Positions 41,075-50,162 of a stretch of DNA of 64,000 nt are shown here, in pieces. Numbering within the stretch: the stretch's first letter is position 1; every line of letters starts with the position of its first letter. Under the pieces are notes generated by a model that saw only the letters and a program-made list of their open reading frames with translations, had not been told where the DNA came from and did no database searches. The position numbers and the translations under genes are program-made. The stretch covers positions 186,001 through 250,000 of the forward strand of contig CAMDBB010000002.1 of the NCBI GenBank assembly GCA_945889195.1. Reading direction: 5' to 3'. The DNA comes from Bifidobacterium breve (GTDB taxonomy: Bacteria; Actinomycetota; Actinomycetes; Nanopelagicales; Nanopelagicaceae).

Positions 41075-42043
41075 CTAAAAGAGGCTTCTGACGCTGGCTT
41101 CAAGTGAGTATTGGGACTCAAAGCCCATTGCACTCTTTGCGAGGTTGATATCAGCACACAAGAAGGCTGGGTCACCTGCACGGCGTTCGACCTCAATAAC
41201 CTTGGTGCCGGCCTTGTTGGTGGCATTAAGTACGAGCTTGATGATCTCGCGCACTGACGCACCGCGCCCTGTGCCGATATTCATTGCAGGTGGAAGTTTG
41301 GTTGTGGCATTTGCTGCGGCTAAATGTGCGCGGGCGATATCGCGGACATCGACGTAGTCTCGGATACATGTGCCATCCGGTGTTGGGTAATCAGTACCGA
41401 AGATTGTTGGTGCCTCACCTGCATTCAGTTTGCCAAGCACGATAGGAACAAGGTTTTCCACTGAGTTATCGAGAAGTTCAGGGGCTGCGGCTCCTACGAC
41501 GTTGAAGAAACGTAGTGACGTACCAAAGTTACCGTCAGTATTGATGAAGTCGGTGACCTTTGACTCTGCTTGATACTTTGAATCACCGTAAGGAGAGATT
41601 GGTTTCTTATCCCCATCTTCTTTGCATGGATCCATGGAATCTGGGCTGCCGTAGACGGCCGCGGTGGATGAGAAGATGAATTTCTTAACGCCGCATCTCT
41701 GTGCGATTTTCAAGAGTTCAGTTGTTGCATCAAGGTTCACTTCGAAGTACTCATCAGGCTTCTCCATAGATTCACCGACTGCTTTAAGTGCTGCGGTGTG
41801 GACGATGCCATCAATTTTGTGGGTGCGGACTACGTTTTCAATCTCGTTGTAATCGCGGATATCAGCTTTGATCAGTGGGATCTCTACGTTGTGCTTTGCG
41901 CGCAGGTAGACGATGCGGGATTCAAGGCCCTGGTAGAGCGAGTCATAGATAACGACGTTCTTGCCGCTTGCGATGAATTCATCAGCGATATGTGTGCCGA
42001 TATATCCAGCGCCTCCGGTAAGTAACCACGTCTCTTGAGTCAT
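41075..42043 (-). CDS. galE: UDP-glucose 4-epimerase
   Basis: Interconverts UDP-glucose and UDP-galactose with bound NAD+. The 322-aa SDR has LLTGGAGYIGTHIADEF, IVHTAALKAVGESMEKP, FIFSSTAAVYGSPDSM and catalytic YGDSKYQAE, then SLRFFNVVGAA and DGTCIRDYVDVRDIARAH, all GalE hallmarks. Length is slightly below the E. coli enzyme. It sits between topA and tmk, separated from topA by 25 bp. It would supply UDP-galactose for glycan assembly or salvage. Confidence 0.93.
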   Translation of the reverse strand: MTQETWLLTGGAGYIGTHIADEFIASGKNVVIYDSLYQGLESRIVYLRAKHNVEIPLIKADIRDYNEIENVVRTHKIDGIVHTAALKAVGESMEKPDEYFEVNLDATTELLKIAQRCGVKKFIFSSTAAVYGSPDSMDPCKEDGDKKPISPYGDSKYQAESKVTDFINTDGNFGTSLRFFNVVGAAAPELLDNSVENLVPIVLGKLNAGEAPTIFGTDYPTPDGTCIRDYVDVRDIARAHLAAANATTKLPPAMNIGTGRGASVREIIKLVLNATNKAGTKVIEVERRAGDPAFLCADINLAKSAMGFESQYSLEASVRSLF

Positions 42044-42055
42044 GAGTGGAGTCTA
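42044..42055 (-). promoter_or_regulatory. Leaderless-type promoter: -10 TAGACT, 6-nt spacer, ATG
   Basis: On the minus strand TAGACT (42055-42050) is followed by CCACTC and the ATG at 42043 of galE. The region lies in the 25-bp gap after topA. Confidence 0.5.
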
Positions 42056-42068
42056 CTTGGCGAAGTAG

Positions 42069-44831
42069 TTAAGCCTTCTTCGCTTTTCCTGTGGCTTTCT
42101 TGGCAGCTTTCTTCTTTGTTGCAGCCTTCTTTACAGTGTTCTTTGTAAGAGTTGGAGCGGCATCGCCTGGCTTTACTTTCGCTGCTTTCTTACGTGACTT
42201 CTTAGGTGATGGGCCATTCTCTGCTTCCCACGCGCGGCGTCCTGCAAGGAGTTCTAGTCCGCGCTCGAGAGTCATTGCCTCTAACGTGTCACCGCGACGA
42301 AGCGTTGCATTGGTTTCACCATCAGTGACATACATACCAAATCTTCCATCTTTAATGATGACTTCTTTTTCACTGCCTGGATCAACACCGAGTTCTTTTA
42401 GTGGTGGCTTCGTAACACCGCGGCGACGTTCTTTTGGCTTTGAGTAAATGTCGAGTGCTTCATCGAGGTTGATGGAGAAGAGTTGGTCCTCAGATGTGAG
42501 GGTGCGCGAATCTGCGCCGGCCTTTAAATACGGACCGTAGCGGCCGTTCTGTACGGTGATTTCATCGCCCGCCGAGTTTGTACCCAGTACGCGAGGAAGA
42601 GATAGAAGCCTGAGTGCATCATCGAGAGTGATGGTGTCGAGGTTCATGGTGGAAAGTAAGGATGCGGTCTTTGGCTTTGGCGCATCAGCTTTCTTGCGCT
42701 TCTTCTTTGGTTCACCTTTATCGTTAGGTTCGACAGGTTCTTCAGGGAAGATCTCGGTGATGTATGGACCGAAGCGTCCTGACTTTGCAACAACTTCTAG
42801 GCCGGTATTTGGATCTGTGCCGAGTTCACGTTCACCAGAAGGAGCCGCAAGGAGTTCGATTGCTTTGGCTAGCGTTAGCTCATCAGGGGCTAAATTTTCT
42901 GGGATGTTGGCAAGCTTGCGATCTTGGTCAGGGATGTTCTCTTGTAAATACGCACCGTAGCGACCAACTCGGATTTCGATGGTGTCAGATAAGTTCATTG
43001 TGTTGGTAGCACGGGCATCGATAACACCAAGATCAAGAGCTAGTTCGTTAAGGCCTGGTTGGCCATCGACGCCGTAGTAGAAATCGCGGAGCCAATCAAC
43101 GCGACCTGCCTCACCGGATGCGATCTTGTCGAGGTCTTCTTCCATAGATGCTGTGAAGTCATAGTCCACCAGCTTGGTGAAGTGGGTTTCAAGAAGGCCA
43201 GTTACTGAGAAGGCGAGGAATGTGGGAACGAGTGCGCGGCCGCGCTTATAGACATAGCCGCGGTCTTGAATGGTTTGAATGATGGAGGCAAATGTTGATG
43301 GGCGGCCGATACCGAGCTCTTCTAACTTTTTAACGAGAGTTGGTTCGGTATAGCGAGCAGGTGGTTTGGTTTCGTGTCCTTCGCAAGAGTATTCATCGAC
43401 CTTTACTGATTGACCGACTGTCATTGCAGGTAGGCGTCGGTCTTCGGATTCTTCATCCTTGTTTTCATCTGTTGCAATGTCGTCATACGCTGCAAGGAAT
43501 CCTGGGAAGGTGATAACAGATCCGTTGGCGCGGAAGATTGTTTCCTTTTTATCAGCAGTGGTTGCATCGAAGTCAACGCGCATCTGCATCTTCTTAGCAT
43601 CAGCCATTTGGGATGCAACTGTGCGCTTCCAGATGAGGTCATAGAGTGCGAATTCATCGCGAGAAAGTTCAGGTGCTAGCTCACCCGGTGTTTTAAAGGC
43701 ATCTCCTGCTGGACGGATTGCTTCGTGGGCTTCTTGTGCATTCTTAGACTTTCCTTGATAGAGGCGTGCTGTTTCATAGACGTGGTCTTTGCCGTAGAGC
43801 GCAGTTGCTGCTTGGCGAGCAGCTTTGAGCGCTTGCTCAGATAAGTTGATTGAGTCGGTACGCATATAGGTGATGTAACCGTTTTCGTATAAGCGCTGTG
43901 CGATACGCATAGTGATCTGTGCGCCCCAACCAAGGCGTGAACCTGCATCTTGTTGCATGGTGGAGGTTGTAAAGGGTGGCTTAGGGCGTTCAGTGCGTGG
44001 GCTCTCCTCCATCGACTTAACAGTCAGTGGAGTGTTCTTTAGGGATTCAGTCAGCGCTGTTGCTTGTTTTTCATCAAGCAAGAGGATGTCTTTGAGGGAC
44101 TTTTCTTTGACTGCGCCATCGGCTCCGAAGTCAGCAGTTGACGCTACTTTTTTACCGTCTACTGAAAGTAGGCGCGCTATGAAGCCAAGATCTGTCTTTG
44201 CATTGAGATCCCACCAAGAGGAAGAGATAAAAGCCATGCGTTCGCGTTCTTTTTCAACAATGAGGCGCGTTGCAACAGATTGCACGCGCCCTGCTGAGAT
44301 GCGGGGCATGACTTTCTTCCATAGAACCGGTGACAGACGGTAGCCATAGAGGCGGTCTAGAACACGGCGGGTTTCTTGTGCATCGATGAGGTTGTAATCA
44401 AGGTCGCGGGTATTTTCAACAGCTGCCTTAATTGCTTCTTCAGTGATCTCGTTAAAGACCATGCGCTTGATGGGAATCTTTGGTTGTAATACTTCAACCA
44501 GGTGCCAAGCGATTGCTTCACCTTCGCGGTCTTCGTCCGTTGCCAGCAAGATCTCTTCGGCATCCTTCATCAACTCTTTGAGCTCGGCAACCTTGGCTTT
44601 TTTATCTGGGTTGATGACATACAGGGGTGCGAAATCGTTTTCGATATCGACGCCCTCTTTTGACCAGGCGAGCTTCTTTACATCTTTGGGGATATCGGCA
44701 GCGCGCTGTGGCAGATCACGGATGTGACCGACGCTAGCCTCGACGATGAAGCCATCGCCGAGGTAGCCGCCAATTTTGCGTGCTTTAGCAGGTGACTCAA
44801 CAATCACCAGCTTCTTGAGGATTTTGGCCAT
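42069..44831 (-). CDS. topA: DNA topoisomerase I
   Basis: A type IA topoisomerase that relaxes negative supercoils. The 920-aa protein has an N-terminal Toprim domain (KLVIVESPAKARKIGGYLG, LATDEDREGEAIAWHL), a DNA-gate domain and the active-site tyrosine in GYITYMRTDS. The C-terminal third has repeats of the type GRYGPYLKAG / GRFGMYVTDG instead of zinc fingers, as in actinobacterial TopA. It ends in a long Lys/Ala-rich tail (KKAATKKKAAKKATGKAKKA) that would bind DNA. It is followed by galE and preceded by hppA on the same strand, 25 bp apart. Confidence 0.95.
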   Translation of the reverse strand: MAKILKKLVIVESPAKARKIGGYLGDGFIVEASVGHIRDLPQRAADIPKDVKKLAWSKEGVDIENDFAPLYVINPDKKAKVAELKELMKDAEEILLATDEDREGEAIAWHLVEVLQPKIPIKRMVFNEITEEAIKAAVENTRDLDYNLIDAQETRRVLDRLYGYRLSPVLWKKVMPRISAGRVQSVATRLIVEKERERMAFISSSWWDLNAKTDLGFIARLLSVDGKKVASTADFGADGAVKEKSLKDILLLDEKQATALTESLKNTPLTVKSMEESPRTERPKPPFTTSTMQQDAGSRLGWGAQITMRIAQRLYENGYITYMRTDSINLSEQALKAARQAATALYGKDHVYETARLYQGKSKNAQEAHEAIRPAGDAFKTPGELAPELSRDEFALYDLIWKRTVASQMADAKKMQMRVDFDATTADKKETIFRANGSVITFPGFLAAYDDIATDENKDEESEDRRLPAMTVGQSVKVDEYSCEGHETKPPARYTEPTLVKKLEELGIGRPSTFASIIQTIQDRGYVYKRGRALVPTFLAFSVTGLLETHFTKLVDYDFTASMEEDLDKIASGEAGRVDWLRDFYYGVDGQPGLNELALDLGVIDARATNTMNLSDTIEIRVGRYGAYLQENIPDQDRKLANIPENLAPDELTLAKAIELLAAPSGERELGTDPNTGLEVVAKSGRFGPYITEIFPEEPVEPNDKGEPKKKRKKADAPKPKTASLLSTMNLDTITLDDALRLLSLPRVLGTNSAGDEITVQNGRYGPYLKAGADSRTLTSEDQLFSINLDEALDIYSKPKERRRGVTKPPLKELGVDPGSEKEVIIKDGRFGMYVTDGETNATLRRGDTLEAMTLERGLELLAGRRAWEAENGPSPKKSRKKAAKVKPGDAAPTLTKNTVKKAATKKKAAKKATGKAKKA

Positions 44832-44856
44832 CAGTACTTAGGGGAAGTGATTTCTC

Positions 44857-47142
44857 TTAGTACTCGATAGTTGTTGATTGGCGGCGGTTGCGGATAAGCG
44901 CGCCGATGATGATGAGCGTTGCAACTGCTGCAATCAAGAGTGATACAGATGATTGTGCAGGGAGTGCAAAGCTAACAATTGCTGGAGTGATAAGAAGACC
45001 GACAAGGTTCATCACCTTGATCAGTGGGTTGATGGCAGGGCCGGCGGTGTCCTTAAATGGATCTCCGACAGTGTCGCCAACGACAGTTGCTGCGTGGGCA
45101 TCTGTGCCCTTGCCGCCGTAGTGGCCATCTTCAACCATCTTCTTCGCGTTATCCCAAGCACCGCCTGAGTTAGAGAGGAAGACAGCCATTAGTGTGCCTG
45201 TGCCGATTGCACCAGCAAGGTATGCACCGAGTGCGCCAACGCCGAGACCGAAGCCGACTGCGATTGGTGCCATCACTGCAAGAAGACCTGGGGTGACAAG
45301 CTCACGAAGTGAATCGCGTGTGCAGATATCTACAACGCGGCCGTATTCTGGCTTTTCAGTTCCCTTCATGATTCCTGGGTGCAACTTAAACTGATTGCGT
45401 ACTTCCATCACGACTGCACCAGCAGCGCGTGAGACTGCGTTGATGGCAAGTCCTGAGAAGAGGAAGACAACTGCTGCGCCAATAATTAAACCAACGAGGT
45501 TACGTGGGTCTGCGATATCGAGGATGCCTTGGAACTCAAGTGCAACATCTTGGCCTTCGCCAACTGCCTGGATAACTGCAATCTTGATTGCGTCGGTGAA
45601 GGCACCGAAGAGCGCAGTGGCCGCAAGTACTGCCGTAGCGATTGCGATTCCCTTGGTGATTGCCTTAGTTGTATTTCCAACTGCATCGAGAGATGTAAGA
45701 ATCTGAGCGCCTTCGCCCTTAACATCTCCTGACATTTCAGCGATGCCTTGTGCGTTATCTGAAATAGGTCCGAAGGTATCCATTGCAACGATGACACCGA
45801 CAGTAGTCAGAAGTCCGGTACCGGCGAGCGCGATTGCAAATAGTGACAAGACGATAGATCCGCCGCCGAGTAAGAATGCGCCGAATACGGCAGCTGCAAT
45901 CAGCATCGCTGAATAGACAGCTGATTCAAATCCAACTGAGATACCAGCCAAGATGACTGTGGCTGAACCTGTCTGAGAAGAAGCTGCAACATCGTTTACT
46001 GGGCGCTTACCTGTTTCGGTGAAGAAGCCTGTAAGTACCTGGATTGCAGCCGCTAGAACGATACCGATGATTACTGCGCCAAAAGCGAGTACGCGTGGGT
46101 TGATATTGCCCGCATCTTCGAGAACTGATGGTGAGTAGTTGGTAAGAAGGTTGAACTTACCTGGAAGGTATGTGAATGTGGCAAGACCTGTAAGACCGGC
46201 CGAGATAATCGCTGACATAAAGAATGAGCGGTTAATCGCTGTCATTGCTGACTTATCGGTTGGGCGCAAGCGGGTAGCAAAGATTCCGATTACAGCTGTG
46301 ACGATACCGATTGCTGGAACGATCAGCGGATAAATCAGACCTTCGTTACCGAAGGCAGCTTTTCCTAAGATGAGGGCTGCAACGAGCGTTACTGCATAGG
46401 ATTCAAAGAGGTCTGCAGCCATACCAGCGCAGTCACCGACGTTATCACCGACGTTATCTGCAATCGTTGCAGGGTTACGTGGGTCATCTTCTGGAATTCC
46501 CTTTTCAACTTTACCGACGAGGTCTGCTCCGACATCGGCAGCCTTGGTAAAGATTCCGCCGCCGACGCGCATAAACATCGCAAGCATCGCAGCGCCGAAA
46601 CCAAATCCTTCAAGAACAACTGGTGCGTTCTCGCGGAACAAAATAACAACGAGGGATGCGCCAACTAGACCGAGGCCGACTGTTGTCATACCGACAACGC
46701 CGCCTGTGCGGAATGCGATCTGCACAGCCTTGGTGCCATCTTTCTGACGTGCAGCTTCTGCAACGCGCACATTTGCACGAACTGCGAGCCACATACCGTT
46801 GTAACCAACGAGCGCGGAGAAACCTGCGCCAAGGAGGAAGAAGATTGAGCGACCCACGCGAAGGGCTGTGGTGTCGGCAGGGAGTGCAAGAAGTAAGAAG
46901 AAGACGATTCCAACGAAGTAAGAGAGTGTGCGGAATTGGCGGGCAAGGTATGCCGCAGCACCTTCTTGCACAGCTTCGGCGATCTCGCGCATCTTTGCAG
47001 TGCCATCGTTTGCCGCAAGTACTTGCTGGCGTAGCGCGAAGGCGATTCCAAGGGCGCCAAGGGCGACTGCGAGGACTACGTAGGTGATGTTGAGATTGGA
47101 GCCGGTTACTTCCACATTTGATAGAGCGCTAGCAGCGTTCAT
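44857..47142 (-). CDS. hppA: Membrane-bound proton-translocating pyrophosphatase
   Basis: Hydrolyses pyrophosphate and pumps protons outward. The 761-aa protein has about 15-16 membrane helices and the signature loops DVGADLVGKVEKGIPEDDPR, ADNVGDNVGDCAGMAADLFE and GDTVGDPFKDTAGPAINPLI, which hold the catalytic aspartates. GNTTKAITKG has lysine at the position that distinguishes K+-independent from K+-dependent enzymes, so an H+-PPase not needing potassium is expected. The start has a strong SD (GGAGGAGAA). The gene is divergent from the LacI regulator. It probably conserves energy from biosynthetic PPi. Confidence 0.95.
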   Translation of the reverse strand: MNAASALSNVEVTGSNLNITYVVLAVALGALGIAFALRQQVLAANDGTAKMREIAEAVQEGAAAYLARQFRTLSYFVGIVFFLLLALPADTTALRVGRSIFFLLGAGFSALVGYNGMWLAVRANVRVAEAARQKDGTKAVQIAFRTGGVVGMTTVGLGLVGASLVVILFRENAPVVLEGFGFGAAMLAMFMRVGGGIFTKAADVGADLVGKVEKGIPEDDPRNPATIADNVGDNVGDCAGMAADLFESYAVTLVAALILGKAAFGNEGLIYPLIVPAIGIVTAVIGIFATRLRPTDKSAMTAINRSFFMSAIISAGLTGLATFTYLPGKFNLLTNYSPSVLEDAGNINPRVLAFGAVIIGIVLAAAIQVLTGFFTETGKRPVNDVAASSQTGSATVILAGISVGFESAVYSAMLIAAAVFGAFLLGGGSIVLSLFAIALAGTGLLTTVGVIVAMDTFGPISDNAQGIAEMSGDVKGEGAQILTSLDAVGNTTKAITKGIAIATAVLAATALFGAFTDAIKIAVIQAVGEGQDVALEFQGILDIADPRNLVGLIIGAAVVFLFSGLAINAVSRAAGAVVMEVRNQFKLHPGIMKGTEKPEYGRVVDICTRDSLRELVTPGLLAVMAPIAVGFGLGVGALGAYLAGAIGTGTLMAVFLSNSGGAWDNAKKMVEDGHYGGKGTDAHAATVVGDTVGDPFKDTAGPAINPLIKVMNLVGLLITPAIVSFALPAQSSVSLLIAAVATLIIIGALIRNRRQSTTIEY

Positions 47143-47313
47143 AGGTTCTCCTCCATTGGAGAGTCAGGGCGCGCTGCTATTTGAAGGGGCAGAGCGCGAA
47201 GATTGGGGAAGTTTAGGGTGCTGAGGGGCGGTTTTACCAAATTTATACCTATTTATTGCAGTGAACTCGGTCTACCCACAATTGGGGCTGGGTAGTACCT
47301 TCAGACCATCTTT

Positions 47314-47327
47314 TGCAGGAATTTGCA
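47314..47327. promoter_or_regulatory. Candidate LacI-family operator TGCA-N6-TGCA upstream of lacI-type gene
   Basis: TGCAGGAATTTGCA at 47314-47327 lies 21 bp before the regulator's ATG. Arm spacing equals the common LacI-family layout (TGCA, six centre bases, TGCA). A matching site lies at 51620-51633 upstream of the binding-protein gene. Direct autoregulation is inferred. Confidence 0.5.
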
Positions 47328-47348
47328 GGTCTGGGTGGAAGGTTGGCA

Positions 47349-48353
47349 ATGGCGGGGATCGTCGAAATCGCGAAAAAGGCTGGGGTCTCACCGGCCACTG
47401 TCTCGCGCGCTCTGCGGGGAATCCATCATGTCAACGAGAAGACCCGAAAGAAGATTGTTGATGCAGCTCGCGATTTAGATTATCCAATCCGCCCAGATTT
47501 ATTGCCGCGTGGGGCAAGTGAGAAGACAAATACGATCGGTGTAATCGCGCCTTTTCTTTCACGTTGGTACTTCTCGCAGGCGGTTTCTGGTGTTGAACAA
47601 GCGCTGCGAGAAGCGGGCATGGATCTGTTGCTCTATAACTTTGCGCAGGTCGATGCGAGACAGCGAATCTTTCAGCAGAAGAAGTTGGTCGACAAGGTCG
47701 ACGGGTTGATTGTTATCTCACTTCCGCCATCAGATAAAGAGTTTCAAGAGATTTTAGGTTTGGGAATTCCGGTTTCACTTATTGGAATTTCTGACCCAAG
47801 GTGCTCATCTGTTTCAATCGATGATGTCAAGGGTGGCGAAGTTGCTACTCAACATTTAGTCGATATGGGACATACCGAAATTGGTCTGATGCTGGGGCAG
47901 AAAGATTGGGCCTTTGATTTTAAGGTGGCTAGCAATCGCAAAGATGGATTTTTATCAGTGTTAGAAAAGCACAACTTAGAGTTCAATCCTGCCTTTGAAT
48001 TGATTGCAGACTTTGCTAGCCACACAGCTGAGCTTGCAATGGATGAGTTTTTGACGCGGAAAAAACGACCGACTGCGATCTTCTGCGAATCAGATGAGAT
48101 GGCCTTTGGTGTGTATCGCTCACTTCGCAAAAAAGGTCTACGTATTCCTGAAGATATGTCGATTGTTGGCTATGACGGCCACGATTTTGCGCAGACTTTA
48201 GGAATTACAACGATTGCCCAACCGGTGCCATTCTTAGGTCAACTTGCTGCATCCCAAGTGATGGCACATATTGAAAAACCAGATAGCCCTGATTCGCAGA
48301 TTGTTGTGCCGACCGAATTGGTTGTGCGCCAATCGGTTTTAAAAGTGAACTAG
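47349..48353 (+). CDS. LacI-family transcriptional regulator of the sugar-uptake locus
   Basis: A 334-aa repressor. Residues 3-25 form the LacI helix-turn-helix (GIVEIAKKAGVSPATVSRAL), followed by a hinge region and a periplasmic-binding-protein-like effector domain (TIGVIAPFLSRWYFSQAVSG ... GYDGHDFAQTLGITTIAQP). Start at ATG 47349, with GGAAGG 6 nt upstream; the frame opens 36 nt earlier. It lies convergently next to the ABC permease genes and GH32 gene, which suggests that it senses a fructoside or related sugar and controls them through the TGCA-N6-TGCA sites. Confidence 0.9.
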   Translation: MAGIVEIAKKAGVSPATVSRALRGIHHVNEKTRKKIVDAARDLDYPIRPDLLPRGASEKTNTIGVIAPFLSRWYFSQAVSGVEQALREAGMDLLLYNFAQVDARQRIFQQKKLVDKVDGLIVISLPPSDKEFQEILGLGIPVSLIGISDPRCSSVSIDDVKGGEVATQHLVDMGHTEIGLMLGQKDWAFDFKVASNRKDGFLSVLEKHNLEFNPAFELIADFASHTAELAMDEFLTRKKRPTAIFCESDEMAFGVYRSLRKKGLRIPEDMSIVGYDGHDFAQTLGITTIAQPVPFLGQLAASQVMAHIEKPDSPDSQIVVPTELVVRQSVLKVN

Positions 48354-48370
48354 TTACTTAACGGCGCGCT

Positions 48371-49195
48371 CTACTTAACTGCGCCCTGGGAAATACCTGA
48401 AATGAACTGTCTTTGCAGGATGAGATAGAAAATCACGATTGGGATAACAGCGAGTGCAAGTCCAGCCATCGCTTGTCCATATTCAATTGAATACTGTCCG
48501 AAGAAGAGATAGGTAGATAGTGGCAGTGTCTGTGTCTCTCTTGTCAACACAAGACGAGGCAATAAGAAGTCATTCCAGATCCAGAGCGCATTGATGATGG
48601 CAACTGTTGCAGTGATTGGGCGCATCATTGGGAAGATAATTTTCCAGAATGCCACCATATCGGAGGCTCCATCAATAGATGCTGCCTCATCAATCTCGGT
48701 AGGAATCGTGGAGATAAAGCCGTGATATAAAAATGTTGAAAGTGCGACGCCGAAGCCGATGTAGAAGAAGACAAGGGATGCGCGATTGTTCCAAGAAACA
48801 AATGGAGCAAAGAGCGCCATAAATGGAATCATCAAAGCTTGGAAGGGAACAATCATCGAAGCAACAAGCCCCAAGAAGATGTACTTCGATGACTTTGACT
48901 TGGTGCGCGCTAGGTAATAGGCAAGCATGGAAGAGAAGACAATCAAGAGAGAGACGCTAAAGACTGTGATGATGAGTGAGTTGGTAAGTGAGCGGAAAAA
49001 TTCCATCTTCGTCAAAGCTTGCTGAAAGTTATCCCAAGTAATTGGCGCTGGAAACGCTAATGGATTTTCTAGGATGTCGTACTTGAGCTTAACTGAGTTA
49101 ACAAAGACTAAGAAGAATGGGAAGAAATAGGCAAAGGCGAGGGTAATTCCGACTCCGAATGTGGCTCTCTTACCCCAACTGGCGCGAGTATTCAT
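48371..49195 (-). CDS. Sugar ABC transporter permease (MalG-type)
   Basis: Membrane subunit of a CUT1-family sugar importer. The 274-aa protein has six helices and the cytoplasmic EAA loop DEAASIDGASDMVAFWKIIFPMM that docks the ATPase. It overlaps the other permease by 4 nt (ATGA). It is the last gene of the uptake operon, and no ATPase gene follows, so a shared MsmK/UgpC-type ATPase encoded elsewhere must serve it. Convergent with the LacI regulator. Confidence 0.9.
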   Translation of the reverse strand: MNTRASWGKRATFGVGITLAFAYFFPFFLVFVNSVKLKYDILENPLAFPAPITWDNFQQALTKMEFFRSLTNSLIITVFSVSLLIVFSSMLAYYLARTKSKSSKYIFLGLVASMIVPFQALMIPFMALFAPFVSWNNRASLVFFYIGFGVALSTFLYHGFISTIPTEIDEAASIDGASDMVAFWKIIFPMMRPITATVAIINALWIWNDFLLPRLVLTRETQTLPLSTYLFFGQYSIEYGQAMAGLALAVIPIVIFYLILQRQFISGISQGAVK

Positions 49196-50061
49196 CGTTG
49201 CACCTCGTATCTCTTTGAGATCGTTACTTGGACAAGAGCTGCCAGGGCAACGACTAAGAACATAATGACCGCCTTAGCTTGGCCGGTACCGAAATCGCCT
49301 TCGGCAAAGGCGTCCTCGAAGATGTGGAGTGAAATCAGTTCGGTTGTGCGGAATGGTCCACCGCCAGTAAGGGCTACGTTGACGTCGTAGGCCATAAAGC
49401 CGCTTCGCAGCGTCAAAAAGAGCGCAATAGTGAAGGCCTGCGCCATAAGTGGGATCTTGATTGAAAATAGGGTGCGTACTGGTGAAGCGCCATCGATTTG
49501 AGAAGCTTCAATGACGTCATTTTCGATTGAGATGAGCCCGGTAATGTAAACAATCATCATGTAGCCAGATGATTGCCAGATGGTAACAATGATCAGCGCC
49601 CAGAATGCCTTGTTTGTATCTTGTAACCAGGATTCTTTAAACATCTCCCAGTCATATTTTTCGGCAAGTGCAACGAGTGCGCTATTGAAGATAAATTGCC
49701 AAATAACCCCGAGGATGACGCCGCCGATGAGGTTTGGTACAAAGAAGAAGGTGCGGAGGAAATTTTTGCTCTTAAGCTTTGAGGTAACTATGAGCGCTAG
49801 CCCAAAAGCAACTGCGTTAACCAGAATGAGGGATACCACTACAAAAAGAGCTGTGAATTTTAGGGTTGACCAGAATCTTGGATCTTCAAATGATTCTGTG
49901 TAATTAGCAAATCCAACTAACTTGGTTGCTTTGAAACCATCCCAATCTGTAAATGAGTAATAGAAACCATTTACAAAGGGGACTACGAGAACGATGATGA
50001 AGATTGCAAGTGGAACGCCAGCAAACTTCATAAATTTCTTTATGGATCTCGCTCGAGTCAC
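49192..50061 (-). CDS. Sugar ABC transporter permease (MalF-type)
   Basis: A 289-aa CUT1 permease with six predicted helices and the EAA loop EASQIDGASPVRTLFSIKIPLM. The start is GTG at 50061 with GGGAG 6 nt upstream. A 17-bp stem-loop separates it from the binding-protein gene upstream. Works with the MalG-type partner that overlaps it and the binding protein. The substrate is inferred to be a fructose-containing sugar from the GH32 neighbour. Confidence 0.9.
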   Translation of the reverse strand: MTRARSIKKFMKFAGVPLAIFIIVLVVPFVNGFYYSFTDWDGFKATKLVGFANYTESFEDPRFWSTLKFTALFVVVSLILVNAVAFGLALIVTSKLKSKNFLRTFFFVPNLIGGVILGVIWQFIFNSALVALAEKYDWEMFKESWLQDTNKAFWALIIVTIWQSSGYMMIVYITGLISIENDVIEASQIDGASPVRTLFSIKIPLMAQAFTIALFLTLRSGFMAYDVNVALTGGGPFRTTELISLHIFEDAFAEGDFGTGQAKAVIMFLVVALAALVQVTISKRYEVQR

Positions 50062-50083
50062 TCGAATCTCCCTTCCTAAGTGA

Positions 50084-50121
50084 AATCATCCCGAGGCGAG
50101 TTTCCTCGCCTCGGGATGATT
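50084..50121 (-). terminator. Intercistronic 17-bp perfect stem-loop between binding-protein and permease genes
   Basis: Arms 50084-50100 and 50105-50121 pair without mismatch around the loop TTTC. On the minus strand the hairpin is followed by TCACTTAGG, not a U-run. It therefore looks like a processing or stability element or partial terminator that favours binding-protein mRNA over permease mRNA. Confidence 0.75.
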
Positions 50122-50162
50122 CTATTTACTTCTTTTTAGACTTTAAAGTGGTGGAAGCGCAA

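Noticed and set aside
46656-47087. 143-aa Arg/Gln-rich plus-strand frame antisense to hppA
   Set aside because: Extreme Arg/Gln composition is explained by the complementary frame of hydrophobic hppA codons.
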